Positions 33,458 to 42,931 are shown, counted from the stretch's first letter. The stretch is 64,000 bases of DNA from an uncultured Roseburia sp. (GCA_947642555.1 CANRSX010000018.1:33590-97589), one strand, 5' to 3'. Numbers and translations: made by a program. The notes: generated by a model from the letters alone, not told the origin.

Positions 33458-35245
33458 CTACATCCGCTCCGGCGCCGCAAACCCCAGCACGTCGATGCAG
33501 GTCTCTAACACCGACTTTGTCAGCTCTAACAGCCTGATATAAGATTTCTGCGTCGTCTCATCCTCCTCGGCCATGATCTTCGTCTCATGGTAGAAGCTGT
33601 TAAACGCATTGGCCAGCTCATAGATGAAGGCGCATACCTTATGCGGCGCCGTCTCCGCAAACGCCTGCTCCATCACCGCGTTAAACCCGGCGAGGGTCTG
33701 CATGAGATCCTTCTCGCTCTTTGAGTGCGCCGCCACGATCACCGCGTCGTCCGCCGTTTTCCCGCTGCCGTAAAATTTATTTAAGATCGATTTTATTCTC
33801 ACGATCGTGTACAGGATGTACGGCCCCGTATTTCCCTCAAAAGAGGTAAAGCGGTCGATGTCAAAGACGTAATCCTTCACCGCCTGATTCGAGAGGTCGC
33901 CGTACTTGATGGCGGCGAGTGCGATCATGCGCGCCGTCTCCTTCGCCTCCTCCTCGCCGATCTCGAGATTCTCCTTTTCCTTCTGGTTCTCGGTGATCTT
34001 TTTTAACATCTCCTCGTTGACACTGTTCACGAGGTACTCAAGACGCATCACGCCGCCGTCGCGGGTCTTAAAGGGCTTTCCGTCCTTCCCGTTCATCGTT
34101 CCGAAGCCGATGAACTTCAACCCCGTCTCCTGCTTTACAAGCCCGGTCTTTCTCGCGCAGCGGAACACCTGGATAAAATGAAGCTCCTGACGCTTGTCCG
34201 CCAGGTAAATCATCTCATCCGGGTTATAATCCTGCATCCGCCATACGATCGTCCCGAGATCCGTCGTGTTGTAGAGGGACGCGCCGTCGGATTTTAAGAT
34301 CATGCACGGCGGCACCTCCTTCGCGTCGGTCTCCTCCTTCACATCCACGACAAGCGCGCCGTCGGACAGATAGGCATAGCCCTCGTCCTTCATCTTCTGC
34401 ACCATGTCCGGGATATAGGGATCTGCGTCGGACTCGCCCTTCCACAGCTCGAAGGAGACATTTAAGTTCTCATAGTTTCGCTTTAAGTCCGTCACGGAAA
34501 CATTTAAAATATGATTTAATAATGCCTGATAGCCGCGTCTTCCCTGCTGCAGCTCAAAGGTCGCCTGCATCGCGGCCTCCTTGTAGGCCTCGTTTTCCTT
34601 CGACTTTCCGCTGGCCGTCGGGTAGATCTCCTCGAGCTCTGCAATCGTAAACGGAGCCTCTGTTGGATATTCTCCCTCATAGCTCCCGTCAAAATAAACG
34701 AGCTCTGGCTTCCGCTCCTTAAGCTCCGTGATGATTAAGCCCATCTGAAGTCCCCAGTCGCCTAAGTGCACGTCGCCGATCATATTGTGGCCCATAAAAC
34801 GACCGATCCGCTTGACGCTCTCGCCGATGATCGCGGAGCGCAGATGGCCCACGTGAAGCGGCTTCGCCACATTCGGTCCGCCGTAATCAACGATAATTGT
34901 CTTCGGCTGGTCCGTCTTCTCACAGCCGAAGCGGCCCTCATCGGCCTGCATCTGCGCCACATAGTCCGCCAGGTACGCTTCCGTCAGCTTCAGATTCAGA
35001 AAGCCCGGTTTTACCGACTCCGCCATGGAAAACGCCGGATCCCCCGACAGCTTTTCCGCGATCTCATCCGCGATCAGAAACGGCGCCTTTTTATACTCCT
35101 TTGCCGCCGCCAGCGCGCCGTTGCACTGGTATTCGCAGAGATCCGGGCGGTTTGAGACCGTCACCTTTCCGTATTTTGCATCATATCCGGCCTCTGTAAA
35201 GGCCGCCGTCACCTTTTCCGTGATCAGATCCAGCAATTTCTTCAT
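33458..35245 (-). CDS. argS: Arginyl-tRNA synthetase
   Basis: 595 residues, typical length. It charges tRNA-Arg. The N-terminal Add1-like domain is followed by the class I HIGH motif as KPLHVGHLRSAIIG, the arginine-binding region YGGPNVAK, and the DALR anticodon-binding domain at the C-terminus (CAFIYELANAFNSFYHETKI). The KMSKS motif is degenerate (KTRDGG context), as in many ArgRS. It ends 4 bp from the convergent ATPase gene. Confidence 0.97.
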   Translation of the reverse strand: MKKLLDLITEKVTAAFTEAGYDAKYGKVTVSNRPDLCEYQCNGALAAAKEYKKAPFLIADEIAEKLSGDPAFSMAESVKPGFLNLKLTEAYLADYVAQMQADEGRFGCEKTDQPKTIIVDYGGPNVAKPLHVGHLRSAIIGESVKRIGRFMGHNMIGDVHLGDWGLQMGLIITELKERKPELVYFDGSYEGEYPTEAPFTIAELEEIYPTASGKSKENEAYKEAAMQATFELQQGRRGYQALLNHILNVSVTDLKRNYENLNVSFELWKGESDADPYIPDMVQKMKDEGYAYLSDGALVVDVKEETDAKEVPPCMILKSDGASLYNTTDLGTIVWRMQDYNPDEMIYLADKRQELHFIQVFRCARKTGLVKQETGLKFIGFGTMNGKDGKPFKTRDGGVMRLEYLVNSVNEEMLKKITENQKEKENLEIGEEEAKETARMIALAAIKYGDLSNQAVKDYVFDIDRFTSFEGNTGPYILYTIVRIKSILNKFYGSGKTADDAVIVAAHSKSEKDLMQTLAGFNAVMEQAFAETAPHKVCAFIYELANAFNSFYHETKIMAEEDETTQKSYIRLLELTKSVLETCIDVLGFAAPERM

Positions 35246-35302
35246 CGCTGATTTCCTCCCTTTCCTTCTTCTGTTCCCGCCACGGCTTCCCGTCCGTCAT
35301 CC

Positions 35303-36034
35303 TCAGTCATGCCGCTCGCTCTCACAGTCAAATGTCTCGCAGAAACGCGCCGCGAAGGACGGCTCCTCCCCGCCCGCATACAGATGGGACGTATCCCCGA
35401 AGCTGCTGACGCGGAAGTTCGCAATCCCCTGCCTCCGTTCCTCAGTGTAGATCGTCGTCACCGAGGAAGGCGCCGCGCACAGATGATGCCACAGGATCAT
35501 CGGCGAGACATGCATCAGATGGGACAGCAGCACGCACTCCAGCCCGAAATGGCAGAACAGCGCCACGGTATCCCGGTTCGGGCGCACCGCGCGGTAATAC
35601 TCCCCCTCGCGCTCATAGCCGTGCCGTGCGAGCAGCGCGTCGAACTCTTTTGTCACGCGCGTATATTCCTCCCGCATCCCCGCCTCCCGCAGGATCTTCT
35701 GATCCATCCACAGATCCCGCCGGAAAAAATCTTCCTCGGCGAGCCAGTCCTGCGGCAGCCAGTCCCATGAAATCTTCTTACGGTCCGTGACGTCCGGCCG
35801 GCTGATCGGCACGAAAAATTCGCGCAGCCACTCGCATTCCGTCGCGGTACATCCCAGTTTTTTCAGGGTAAAAGACGCCGTGTCCTTCGCCCGTCCCAGC
35901 GGCGAGACGTAGCAGGCGCTGATCGCAAGCTTTGCCAGCCGCTCCGATAACAGCTCTGCCTCCTTCCACCCCTGCGGTGTGAGCGAATCATGTTCGTAAT
36001 CCGGATCCCCGTGCCGTATGATCAGTAAACGCAT
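35303..36034 (-). CDS. Histidine phosphatase family protein
   Basis: 243 residues. Starts MRLLIIRHGDPDYEHDSLT, the RHG motif with the phosphate-accepting His at position 8. The second conserved His is in ALFCHFGLECV. It belongs to the phosphoglycerate-mutase-like superfamily; longer than small-molecule phosphatases such as CobC, with an insert around 85-135. Substrate unknown. It lies downstream of queT on the same strand, about 38 bp apart, and may share its transcript. Confidence 0.88.
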   Translation of the reverse strand: MRLLIIRHGDPDYEHDSLTPQGWKEAELLSERLAKLAISACYVSPLGRAKDTASFTLKKLGCTATECEWLREFFVPISRPDVTDRKKISWDWLPQDWLAEEDFFRRDLWMDQKILREAGMREEYTRVTKEFDALLARHGYEREGEYYRAVRPNRDTVALFCHFGLECVLLSHLMHVSPMILWHHLCAAPSSVTTIYTEERRQGIANFRVSSFGDTSHLYAGGEEPSFAARFCETFDCESERHD

Positions 36035-36072
36035 CGTTTCCGCTCCTTTCTCTTATCAGGCGCTCTCCCCCG

Positions 36073-36615
36073 TCAGGCTTTTTCTCTGCCCGGAACACAT
36101 TCGGGCACATCGCCGAATACCACATGCCGCAGCGGCTCAAGGGCCTTTCGCAAAATCACGCCGAGCACACAGCAGCAGATCACCTCTCCGATTCCCACGG
36201 TCAGCATATAAAACGGGATCGACCAGTCCCTCCCGCCGAACTCCATGACAAGCCCGTAGCCATAGCGCAGCACGGGCGGGATGATCAGCATATTCGCGAC
36301 AACCGGCGCAAGCGTGCACAAAAACTTATGCTTCCGCAGCAGATATGTCCCAACTGCACCGACAAGTGTCGCAAAGCTTCCGAACACCACGTCATAAACG
36401 GGAGCTCCCGTCACAAGATTGGCGATCAGGCAGCCGACGGACAGCCCCGGCACCGCAGCCGGCGTAAAATACGGCAGCACGGTGAGCGCCTCGGAAATCC
36501 GCACCTGGATCGCCCCGGAGGCCAGGTTAAACGCCTGGATCAGACAGGTCATCACGACATAGATGGCCGCGATCATTGCGGCCTGAACCATAAACAGCAC
36601 CTTTTTGTTTCTCAT
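36073..36615 (-). CDS. queT: QueT-type transporter for a queuosine precursor
   Basis: 180 residues with about five membrane helices. It matches the QueT family (KVLFMVQAAMIAAIYVVMTC start; ASGAIQVRISEALTVLPYF and GLSVGCLIANLVTG segments), the substrate-binding S component of an ECF transporter that takes up queuosine precursors. The preQ1-like leader at 36625-36668 directly in front supports this. A cysteine-rich stretch near residue 150 (ICCCVLG) lies in a helix. Confidence 0.93.
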   Translation of the reverse strand: MRNKKVLFMVQAAMIAAIYVVMTCLIQAFNLASGAIQVRISEALTVLPYFTPAAVPGLSVGCLIANLVTGAPVYDVVFGSFATLVGAVGTYLLRKHKFLCTLAPVVANMLIIPPVLRYGYGLVMEFGGRDWSIPFYMLTVGIGEVICCCVLGVILRKALEPLRHVVFGDVPECVPGREKA

Positions 36616-36624
36616 TTTCTCATT

Positions 36625-36668
36625 CTCCTTTAGTTTTGTTTTACGTCAGGAAGGTCTCGAACTGACGC
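36625..36668 (-). promoter_or_regulatory. Putative preQ1 class I riboswitch before queT
   Basis: On the minus strand: hairpin CGTCAG (36662-36667) / CTGACG (36644-36649) with a 12-nt loop TTCGAGACCTTC, then an A-rich tail TAAAACAAAACTAAAGGAG that runs into the ribosome binding site of queT. The stem-loop plus ACAAAACnAAGG tail closely resembles the short Thermoanaerobacter preQ1-I switch as I recall it. The loop CCTT could pair with AAGG of the binding site, shutting translation when ligand is bound. Loop details differ from the consensus. Confidence 0.6.
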
Positions 36669-36898
36669 GCCGCATGATACAGCGGTTATTACTTTATCAT
36701 ATCCTGCGGTAAAACGCAAGACCCGCGCGGGTTCCGGGACGCCGGACGCAGCACGCCCCTGCTGTGCCGGACGGATTTCTTCCGCTTTTTTCTCCGGTTT
36801 TCTTTACCGGATTTTAAGTTTTTCCTCACGTGGATTTAAAAAAGACCTGCTATACTGCTAAGAAATCACAATGACAGACAGAAAGGAGTGCCTGATCT

Positions 36899-38029
36899 AT
36901 GAACATACTGATCCTCACCGGAAAATTCGGAACCGGCCATCTGGCCGCCTCACAATCGCTCCGACAGCAGCTGTCAGACAGCCTTCCCGACAGCTTTGTG
37001 GAAATCGTGGATTTTTCCGATTACGCCATGCCCGCGCTCTCCGGGCTGCTGTACAAAAGCTTCGGCCTGCTCGTCACGCACGCGGGCGCACTGTTTAACC
37101 TCTATTACCGGCTTACCTCCCTCGGAGGGCCCGACGCGCAGCCGCCCTTCCACGAGCTTCTTCTGGACCGGCTTACAGCGCTGCTCTGCGAGAAAAAACC
37201 GAACGCGGTGATCGCCACACATCCGCTGTGCGCCCAGCTCGTCTCGCTTCTGAAGGAAGAAACCGGACTTTCCCTGCCGCTTATCACCTGTATCACCGAC
37301 ATCTCCTCCCACCCGGAATGGATCAACCGGCACACGGACTGTTACATGGTTCCCACCACAGAGATCCGGGACCGTCTGATCGCGCGCGGCGTGACTCCCG
37401 CCCGCATCCATGTCACCGGCATTCCGGTCCGCGCGGAATTCCGCCAGCCCATACCGCAGCGTGACCCTCTGGCGGATGATCTCCTTTTGCGGCACAGAAA
37501 GCAGCCAGAGCGGCGGACCCGGCATCTCCTCGTCATGGGAGGCGGACTTGGCCTTCTTCCTCTGGATCTTTCCTTTTATGCGGATCTTGACGCGATCCCG
37601 GATACGCAGACCACCGTCATCACCGGCAGAAACGAAAAGCTGTATGAGAAACTCCGGGGACGTTTCGCAAACATTCAGGTGCTCGGCTACACTGCCCGGG
37701 TGTGGGAATATATGGCGCAGGCCGACCTGATCGTCACCAAGCCGGGCGGCATCACCTTATTTGAGACGATCTATTCCCAGGTGCCCGTATTCACCTTAAA
37801 ACCGTCCCTGCAGCAGGAGCGCTCCAATGCGCGCTGGCTGACAGAGCGCGGGATCGGGTGGATGGCAAAGCGCCGGGACTGCACCCTGGAAATCCGGCTG
37901 CTGCTTTGGGATGACGGGCTTCTGGCAAATGCAAGAGCCCGCATGGCCCACATTCGGGAGCAGCTTGAAACCAGGGAGCTTTGCGAGCTGCTTGGCTCCC
38001 TCGCGCAGACCGGGGAGGCGGTGGCATGA
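36899..38029 (+). CDS. Glycolipid glycosyltransferase, MGDG synthase/UgtP family
   Basis: 376 residues, GT28/MurG-like GT-B fold. Starts MNILILTGKFGTGHLAASQS (GxGH loop as in MGDG synthase and UgtP). The C-terminal UDP-sugar-binding region is QADLIVTKPGGITLFETIYS. Family members move glucose or galactose to diacylglycerol at the membrane. The next gene, a flippase-like membrane protein, starts within its stop codon (ATGA), so glycolipid synthesis and membrane transfer may be linked. An extended -10 TGCTATACT lies at 36848-36856; I saw no good -35. Confidence 0.9.
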   Translation: MNILILTGKFGTGHLAASQSLRQQLSDSLPDSFVEIVDFSDYAMPALSGLLYKSFGLLVTHAGALFNLYYRLTSLGGPDAQPPFHELLLDRLTALLCEKKPNAVIATHPLCAQLVSLLKEETGLSLPLITCITDISSHPEWINRHTDCYMVPTTEIRDRLIARGVTPARIHVTGIPVRAEFRQPIPQRDPLADDLLLRHRKQPERRTRHLLVMGGGLGLLPLDLSFYADLDAIPDTQTTVITGRNEKLYEKLRGRFANIQVLGYTARVWEYMAQADLIVTKPGGITLFETIYSQVPVFTLKPSLQQERSNARWLTERGIGWMAKRRDCTLEIRLLLWDDGLLANARARMAHIREQLETRELCELLGSLAQTGEAVA

Positions 38030-39120
38030 GCGCGCCGGTCACCGGCAAAAAGAATCCCAGGCAGTGGATCGGCCCCGCATTTCTGATCCTGCTGGCAGGG
38101 ATCACAGCCGCCGCGCTGCTGCGTGATCTCTCGCTCCCGCAGCTTGTAGCAGCCATCCGGCAGTTCAATCCCTGGTATCTCCCGGCCGGACTTGCCCTGA
38201 TGACCGGCTATGTAAGCTGCGAAGCGCTCTGTATCTGGCAGATTCTAAGAAGGTTCGGCCATCCGGTTTTGTTTTGTCACTGTCTCGGCTATTCCTTTGT
38301 GGGATTTTATTTCAGCTCCGTGACGCCCTCTTCCACCGGAGGGCAGCCCGCGCAGATTTACTACATGGGTCGCGACCGGGTGCCCGCCGCGCACGGCGCG
38401 CTCGGGATGCTGCTGATCGCCGCCTGCTATCAGACCGCCTCCCTTCTCTGGGGCGGCGCTTTTGTCCTGCTGACGCCAGAGGTCTGCGCCTCTATGGCGG
38501 CACGGCTCGGCCCTCTGATGGTTTTCGGCGCCGCCGTGATGATCGCCCTGACGCTCGCCATGGGCGTCATGATGTTTCTCCCGGGCCCCGCACGAAGCAT
38601 CTGCCACGGCCTTCTTGGGCTGCTTGCCGGCATGCGCCTGATCCGCCGCCTGGAAAAGGCCAGAGAGGCGCTCGAGCGCCAGCTTGACGAATATAAAAAA
38701 GGCTCTGCCTGTATCCGGCAGAACCCGGGACTCACCCTGCGCGTCCTTCTTTTATGTATCCTTCAGCTGGGGCTTTTGTATTCCGTGCCGTGGGTTGTGG
38801 CCTGTGCCTTCGGCCTGCGCGAAACCGGCTGGCTGCAGACCGCAGGAAGACAGGCGCTGCTGACGCTCGCCGTCTGTAATCTTCCGCTTCCCGGTGCCGT
38901 CGGACCGGCCGAAGGCGGATTTCTCAGCGCATTTTCCACGGTTTTCGGTCCCGCCCTCATCACGCCGGCCATGCTGATTTCCCGCGGGATCAGCTTTTAT
39001 CTCTTCCTGCCGGTCAGCTTCGCCGTCACCGCGGCCGTTCACCTCCGCACCGGCCGGCAGACGCGGCGCCTGTGCAATCTGACATCCGGTCTCACGAAAA
39101 GAAATGCTCCGCAACCGTGA
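38026..39120 (+). CDS. YbhN/MprF-type flippase-like membrane protein
   Basis: 364 residues from ATG 38026, overlapping the previous stop by 4 bp. Seven to eight membrane helices; the segments FYFSSVTPSSTGGQPAQIYY and LPLPGAVGPAEGGFLSAFS are the marks of the lysylphosphatidylglycerol synthase membrane domain family (YbhN, AglD, MprF N-terminus). No cytoplasmic synthase domain is present, so it is a stand-alone membrane domain. Its 3' end overlaps the convergent dapF-like gene by 29 bp. Confidence 0.9.
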   Translation: MSAPVTGKKNPRQWIGPAFLILLAGITAAALLRDLSLPQLVAAIRQFNPWYLPAGLALMTGYVSCEALCIWQILRRFGHPVLFCHCLGYSFVGFYFSSVTPSSTGGQPAQIYYMGRDRVPAAHGALGMLLIAACYQTASLLWGGAFVLLTPEVCASMAARLGPLMVFGAAVMIALTLAMGVMMFLPGPARSICHGLLGLLAGMRLIRRLEKAREALERQLDEYKKGSACIRQNPGLTLRVLLLCILQLGLLYSVPWVVACAFGLRETGWLQTAGRQALLTLAVCNLPLPGAVGPAEGGFLSAFSTVFGPALITPAMLISRGISFYLFLPVSFAVTAAVHLRTGRQTRRLCNLTSGLTKRNAPQP

Positions 39121-39937
39121 TGCTCCCGATATAGACGACCGGCCCGGTCAGATGAATCTGGCCGTCCGGGTCAAATTCCACCAGAAGCGTGCCGCCGTGC
39201 ATGTGCACCGTAACCCGCTCATCCACCAGCCCGAGCCGGTGTGACGCCGCAGCCGCCGCGCACGCGCCGGTTCCGGACGCATAGGTATACCCCGCACCGC
39301 GCTCATAGATCTCGATCTGGATATTCGCGCGGTCCATGACATGGCAGAGCTGCATATTGATCCGGTTCGGGAAATATTTGGAATGCTCCACATACGGCCC
39401 TAACTGCATCGCCTTTTTCTGACTGACCTCCTCTAACATGAGCACACAGTTCGGATTTCCGATCGAGACGCAGGTCGCGTTGTAGAAATTATCACAGAAA
39501 AAAATCGCCTCGTTGACGATCTCCCCGTCAAATCCCACCGCCGGGATCTCTCCCGCCAGAAATTCGGCGCGCCCCATATCCACCCGCATCCGGTCGCCCG
39601 CGTCATCCAGAAAGGTCACCCGCGTCTTTCCCGCCTTTGTGACCAGCTCATAGCTGTCCGCCGTGACATACCCGGCGTCTTTTAAATAGCGTGAAAAAAT
39701 CCGGATCCCGTTTCCGCTCTTTTCCGCCTCGCTGCCGTCCGGGTTAAAAATCCGCACCGACAGCTCATCCCCGTTCTGAAACGGCCCGTATAAAATACCG
39801 TCCGCGCCCACGCCGATATTTCTTCTGCACAGCGCCTCCACCTGCCGTTCCGTGAGCAGGCAGTCATTCCGGTTCGGATCATATACCAGATAATCGTTTC
39901 CCAGTCCATGGTATTTACGCAGCGTAATCTCTGACAT
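39092..39937 (-). CDS. dapF: Diaminopimelate epimerase homologue with both catalytic Cys replaced by Ser
   Basis: 281 residues from ATG 39935-39937 with a GGAGGTG site. It has the whole DapF two-lobe frame: KYHGLGNDYLVYD, RIFNPDGSEAEKSGNGIR, SIGNPNCV and YERGAGYTYASGTGACA. In classical DapF the two acid/base residues are cysteines (CGNG and ACGSGA). Here both are serine, Ser74 (AGC) and Ser221 (TCC). This is seen directly. It could be a variant enzyme clade using Ser or a racemase for another amino acid. Neighbours give no lysine-pathway context. Confidence 0.85.
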   Translation of the reverse strand: MSEITLRKYHGLGNDYLVYDPNRNDCLLTERQVEALCRRNIGVGADGILYGPFQNGDELSVRIFNPDGSEAEKSGNGIRIFSRYLKDAGYVTADSYELVTKAGKTRVTFLDDAGDRMRVDMGRAEFLAGEIPAVGFDGEIVNEAIFFCDNFYNATCVSIGNPNCVLMLEEVSQKKAMQLGPYVEHSKYFPNRINMQLCHVMDRANIQIEIYERGAGYTYASGTGACAAAAASHRLGLVDERVTVHMHGGTLLVEFDPDGQIHLTGPVVYIGSITVAEHFFS

Positions 39938-40015
39938 AAACACCTCCGCAACATACACTTATCTTTATTATATGCAGCTTCCCGGCAAATCGTTCCATCT
40001 TTTCTGGAAAAGCTT

Positions 40016-40315
40016 CTACTCGTCCGTGCCCTCATAAAGGATCCGCTCGATCTGTCCCTCCGTCACCTCATCCATCGGGCTGCCCGCGCCTTTGTTCTTT
40101 GCCTCCTCTTCCTCGCGCAGCCGCTCTTTTTCGACAAGCGCGTCGATCTCCGCCCATTTCGCCTCCTCGTCCGCTTTTGCCTCCTCCTCAAGGCGCTTTA
40201 AAATCTCCTCCGACTCATCCGGCTGCGGCGGAAGCGTATAATTTACATTCCAGAACTTCACGATACTTCTGGCAATCTTTTCTCTTTTATTTCTCTCGTC
40301 GATCGCATCTCCCAT
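40016..40315 (-). CDS. Charged coiled-coil hypothetical protein
   Basis: 99 residues from ATG 40313-40315, chosen for the GGGGGTGAG site; a start 7 codons upstream is possible. More than 40 percent charged residues, with a helical stretch EEILKRLEEEAKADEEAKWA likely to form a coiled coil. No membrane segment or known motif seen. It is divergent from sigG, 107 bp away, and precedes dapF on the same strand. Function not assigned. Confidence 0.7.
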   Translation of the reverse strand: MGDAIDERNKREKIARSIVKFWNVNYTLPPQPDESEEILKRLEEEAKADEEAKWAEIDALVEKERLREEEEAKNKGAGSPMDEVTEGQIERILYEGTDE

Positions 40316-40422
40316 CTGGCTCACCCCCTTTTGCATGTTGAAATTTTATTGTATAAATCCAACCCAAATGAAGCATCCTTCTAATGTACGATCTTATCAG
40401 AATCCGGAGGTTCACAAACAGC

Positions 40423-41202
40423 ATGGCTTCATATAAAGTTGAAATCTGCGGCGTCAACACCGCCAAACTCCCCATCTTAAAAGAAGAAGAAAAAGACGAG
40501 CTCTTCCGGCGCATCCGCCAGGGAGACGCCGCCGCCAGAGAAACCTACATCAAGGGAAATCTCCGGCTCGTCCTAAGCGTCATCAAACGATTCTCCGGCA
40601 ATCATGAAAACGTGGACGACCTCTTTCAGATCGGCTGCATCGGCCTGATCAAATCGATCGACAACTTCGATCCCACCATGGGCGTGAAATTCTCCACCTA
40701 CGCCGTGCCGATGATCATCGGCGAGATCCGGCGCTATCTGCGGGACAATAATTCGATCCGCGTCAGCCGGTCCCTGCGGGACACCGCCTACAAGGCCATC
40801 CACACCAAAGAGCTGCTGGCAAAAAATTCCGTACAGGAGCCTACAATTGACGATATCGCCAGAGAATCCGGCCTCACCAGGGAGGAGATCGTCTTTGCCC
40901 TCGACGCCATCCAGAGCCCGGTCAGCCTGTACGACCCGGTCTACACGGACGGAGGGGACACCCTCTACGTCATGGACCAGATCAGCGACAAGAAAAACCG
41001 GGAGGACAACTGGGTCGAGGAGCTCTCCTTAAACGACGCCATGGATCACTTAAACGAGCGCGAAAACTACATCTTAAGGCTCCGCTTTTTTGAGGGAAAA
41101 ACCCAGATGGAGGTCGCCGAGGAGATTCACATCTCCCAGGCGCAGGTCAGCCGGCTTGAAAAATCGGCCTTAAAATCCATCCGGAATTATCTCTCCCAGT
41201 AA
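40423..41202 (+). CDS. sigG: Sporulation sigma factor SigG
   Basis: 259 residues from ATG 40423 (MASYKVEICGVNTAKLPIL), the almost invariant SigG N-terminus; the frame is open 13 codons upstream. Region 2 (NLRLVLSVIKRFSG, DDLFQIGCIGLIKSIDNFDP, FSTYAVPMIIGEIRRYLRD), region 3 and region 4 (FFEGKTQMEVAEEIHISQAQVSRLEKSA) are complete. SigG drives late forespore genes. In B. subtilis sigG lies next to sigE; here a metallo-hydrolase gene is convergent between them. A CGGAGG site lies 12 nt before the start, which is rather far. Confidence 0.96.
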   Translation: MASYKVEICGVNTAKLPILKEEEKDELFRRIRQGDAAARETYIKGNLRLVLSVIKRFSGNHENVDDLFQIGCIGLIKSIDNFDPTMGVKFSTYAVPMIIGEIRRYLRDNNSIRVSRSLRDTAYKAIHTKELLAKNSVQEPTIDDIARESGLTREEIVFALDAIQSPVSLYDPVYTDGGDTLYVMDQISDKKNREDNWVEELSLNDAMDHLNERENYILRLRFFEGKTQMEVAEEIHISQAQVSRLEKSALKSIRNYLSQ

Positions 41203-41217
41203 CGTCTTTTCCCGCCG

Positions 41218-42837
41218 TTACCGCTCCCACTTCCTGCAGAGCTCGTTGATCTGATCCGCAAATTTTCCAAGCTCGCGGTTCGGCAGGCCCTCGCTCTTCT
41301 GAATCAGCGCCATCAGGCGGCTTCCGGCGGCGAGCAGTCTCGCAAAGATATTGCTCGGCGCGTGGACGCTGGCCGCCTGCTTCCTCTTCTCCGCCAGCTC
41401 TCTCGTGCCCTCGCGGACGCGCGCTCCGGTCAGCAGGTCGAACGCGTCCCCGCTGTAGGGCGCGTAGGCACTGATCCCCAGCGTTTCCTGAATGTGATCC
41501 GCAAAATGCTCCGTGACCTGATCCTCGCCGTGGACGACAAATACCTTCTCCGGTTTCTGTTCAAATGCGCCGATCCAGCGCGTTAAGCGCTCCTTGTCCG
41601 CATGTCCGCTGATGCCGGGAAGATTCTCGATCTTTGCGCGCACATCGATCGTCTCGCCAAACAGCTTTACCTCCTTCACGCCGCCAAGCAGCGCATTTCC
41701 AAGCGTTCCCGGCACCTGGTAGCCCACGAAAAGGATCGTGGAATCCTTCCGCCAGAGATTGTGCTTTAAATGATGGCGGATACGCCCCGCCTCGCACATG
41801 CCGGATGCGGAGAGGATCACCTTCGGATTCTCGTCAAAATTGATCATCTTTGACTCGTCACTTGTAATTGACATCCGTAGTCCCGGGAAGCTGATCGGGT
41901 TCACCCCGCCCCGGACCAGATCGAGCGCGCTCTCCCGGAAGCAGTCCTTCATGTGGCGGTTAAAAATCGTCGTCGCCTCCACGGCGAGCGGACTGTCGAC
42001 ATACACCTCAAAATTCTGAAATTCCGGCAGAAGCCCTTCCATCTTGATCCTGCGGATAAAAAACAGCATCTCCTGCGTCCGCCCCACGGAAAACGCCGGG
42101 ATCACAAGATTGCCGCCCCGCGTAAACGTATCGCGCAGCACACGCACGAGCTCAATGGCATAGTCCGGCGGCTGCTGGCGGTCACGGTCGCCGTAGGTGG
42201 ATTCCATCACCACATAATCCGCATCTGAAATATACTCCGGATCCCGGATCAGCGGACGGTTTCCGGGACCGATATCGCCGGAAAAAACGATCTTTCTCGT
42301 CTCGCGTCCCGCGTCGGTCTCCTCCTCCACCCACATCTCGATCGAGGAAGATCCGAGCAGATGTCCGGCATCCGCAAAGCGCACCCTTAAGCCCTCGCAC
42401 ACCTCCACCATACTGTGATATTCACAGGGCACAAAATGCGGCAGAACGCCCATCGCGTCGTTCATGTCATAAAGCGGCACGACCTCCGGTTTGCCGGCGC
42501 GCCTTGCCTTCCGGTTCTTCCACTCCGCCTCGGACATCTGAATGTGCGCGCTGTCCTTTAACATGATCTCGCACAGGTGCGTCGTCGCAACCGTCGCAAA
42601 AATCTGGCCGCGGAATCCATGGCTGTACAGCAGCGGCAGCAGGCCGGAATGGTCGATGTGCGCGTGTGTGATAAACACATAATCGATCATCGCCGCATTG
42701 ACCGGAATCTCCTGATTCACATACAGATCCGCGCCCTGCTCCATACCGCAGTCCACCAGCACATGCTTATCCGCAAACTCCAGATAATGACAGCTTCCTG
42801 TCACCTCATGCGCAGCGCCTAAAAACTCCAGTATCAT
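41218..42837 (-). CDS. MBL-fold beta-CASP metallo-hydrolase (RNase-like)
   Basis: 539 residues. Starts MILEFLGAAHEVTGSCHYLE, with the metal motif HAHIDHSGLLP (HxHxDH), then the beta-CASP domain (FVGYQVPGTLGNALLGG) and the RMMBL motif (VHGEDQVTEHFADHI). This is the Ysh1/CPSF73-like clade of bacterial RNA-processing nucleases. The last 80 residues are an extra tail with a helix (FARLLAAGSRLMALIQK). It is convergent with sigG (15 bp apart) and lies downstream of sigE. Confidence 0.92.
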   Translation of the reverse strand: MILEFLGAAHEVTGSCHYLEFADKHVLVDCGMEQGADLYVNQEIPVNAAMIDYVFITHAHIDHSGLLPLLYSHGFRGQIFATVATTHLCEIMLKDSAHIQMSEAEWKNRKARRAGKPEVVPLYDMNDAMGVLPHFVPCEYHSMVEVCEGLRVRFADAGHLLGSSSIEMWVEEETDAGRETRKIVFSGDIGPGNRPLIRDPEYISDADYVVMESTYGDRDRQQPPDYAIELVRVLRDTFTRGGNLVIPAFSVGRTQEMLFFIRRIKMEGLLPEFQNFEVYVDSPLAVEATTIFNRHMKDCFRESALDLVRGGVNPISFPGLRMSITSDESKMINFDENPKVILSASGMCEAGRIRHHLKHNLWRKDSTILFVGYQVPGTLGNALLGGVKEVKLFGETIDVRAKIENLPGISGHADKERLTRWIGAFEQKPEKVFVVHGEDQVTEHFADHIQETLGISAYAPYSGDAFDLLTGARVREGTRELAEKRKQAASVHAPSNIFARLLAAGSRLMALIQKSEGLPNRELGKFADQINELCRKWER

Positions 42838-42931
42838 ATGTATCCCTCCCCCCGGGGTGATGCTGTGTCATTGCTCCTATGTACAGTATACCTGTTTTAT
42901 CTGACAGATTCAATTTAATTCTTCTGTTTTC

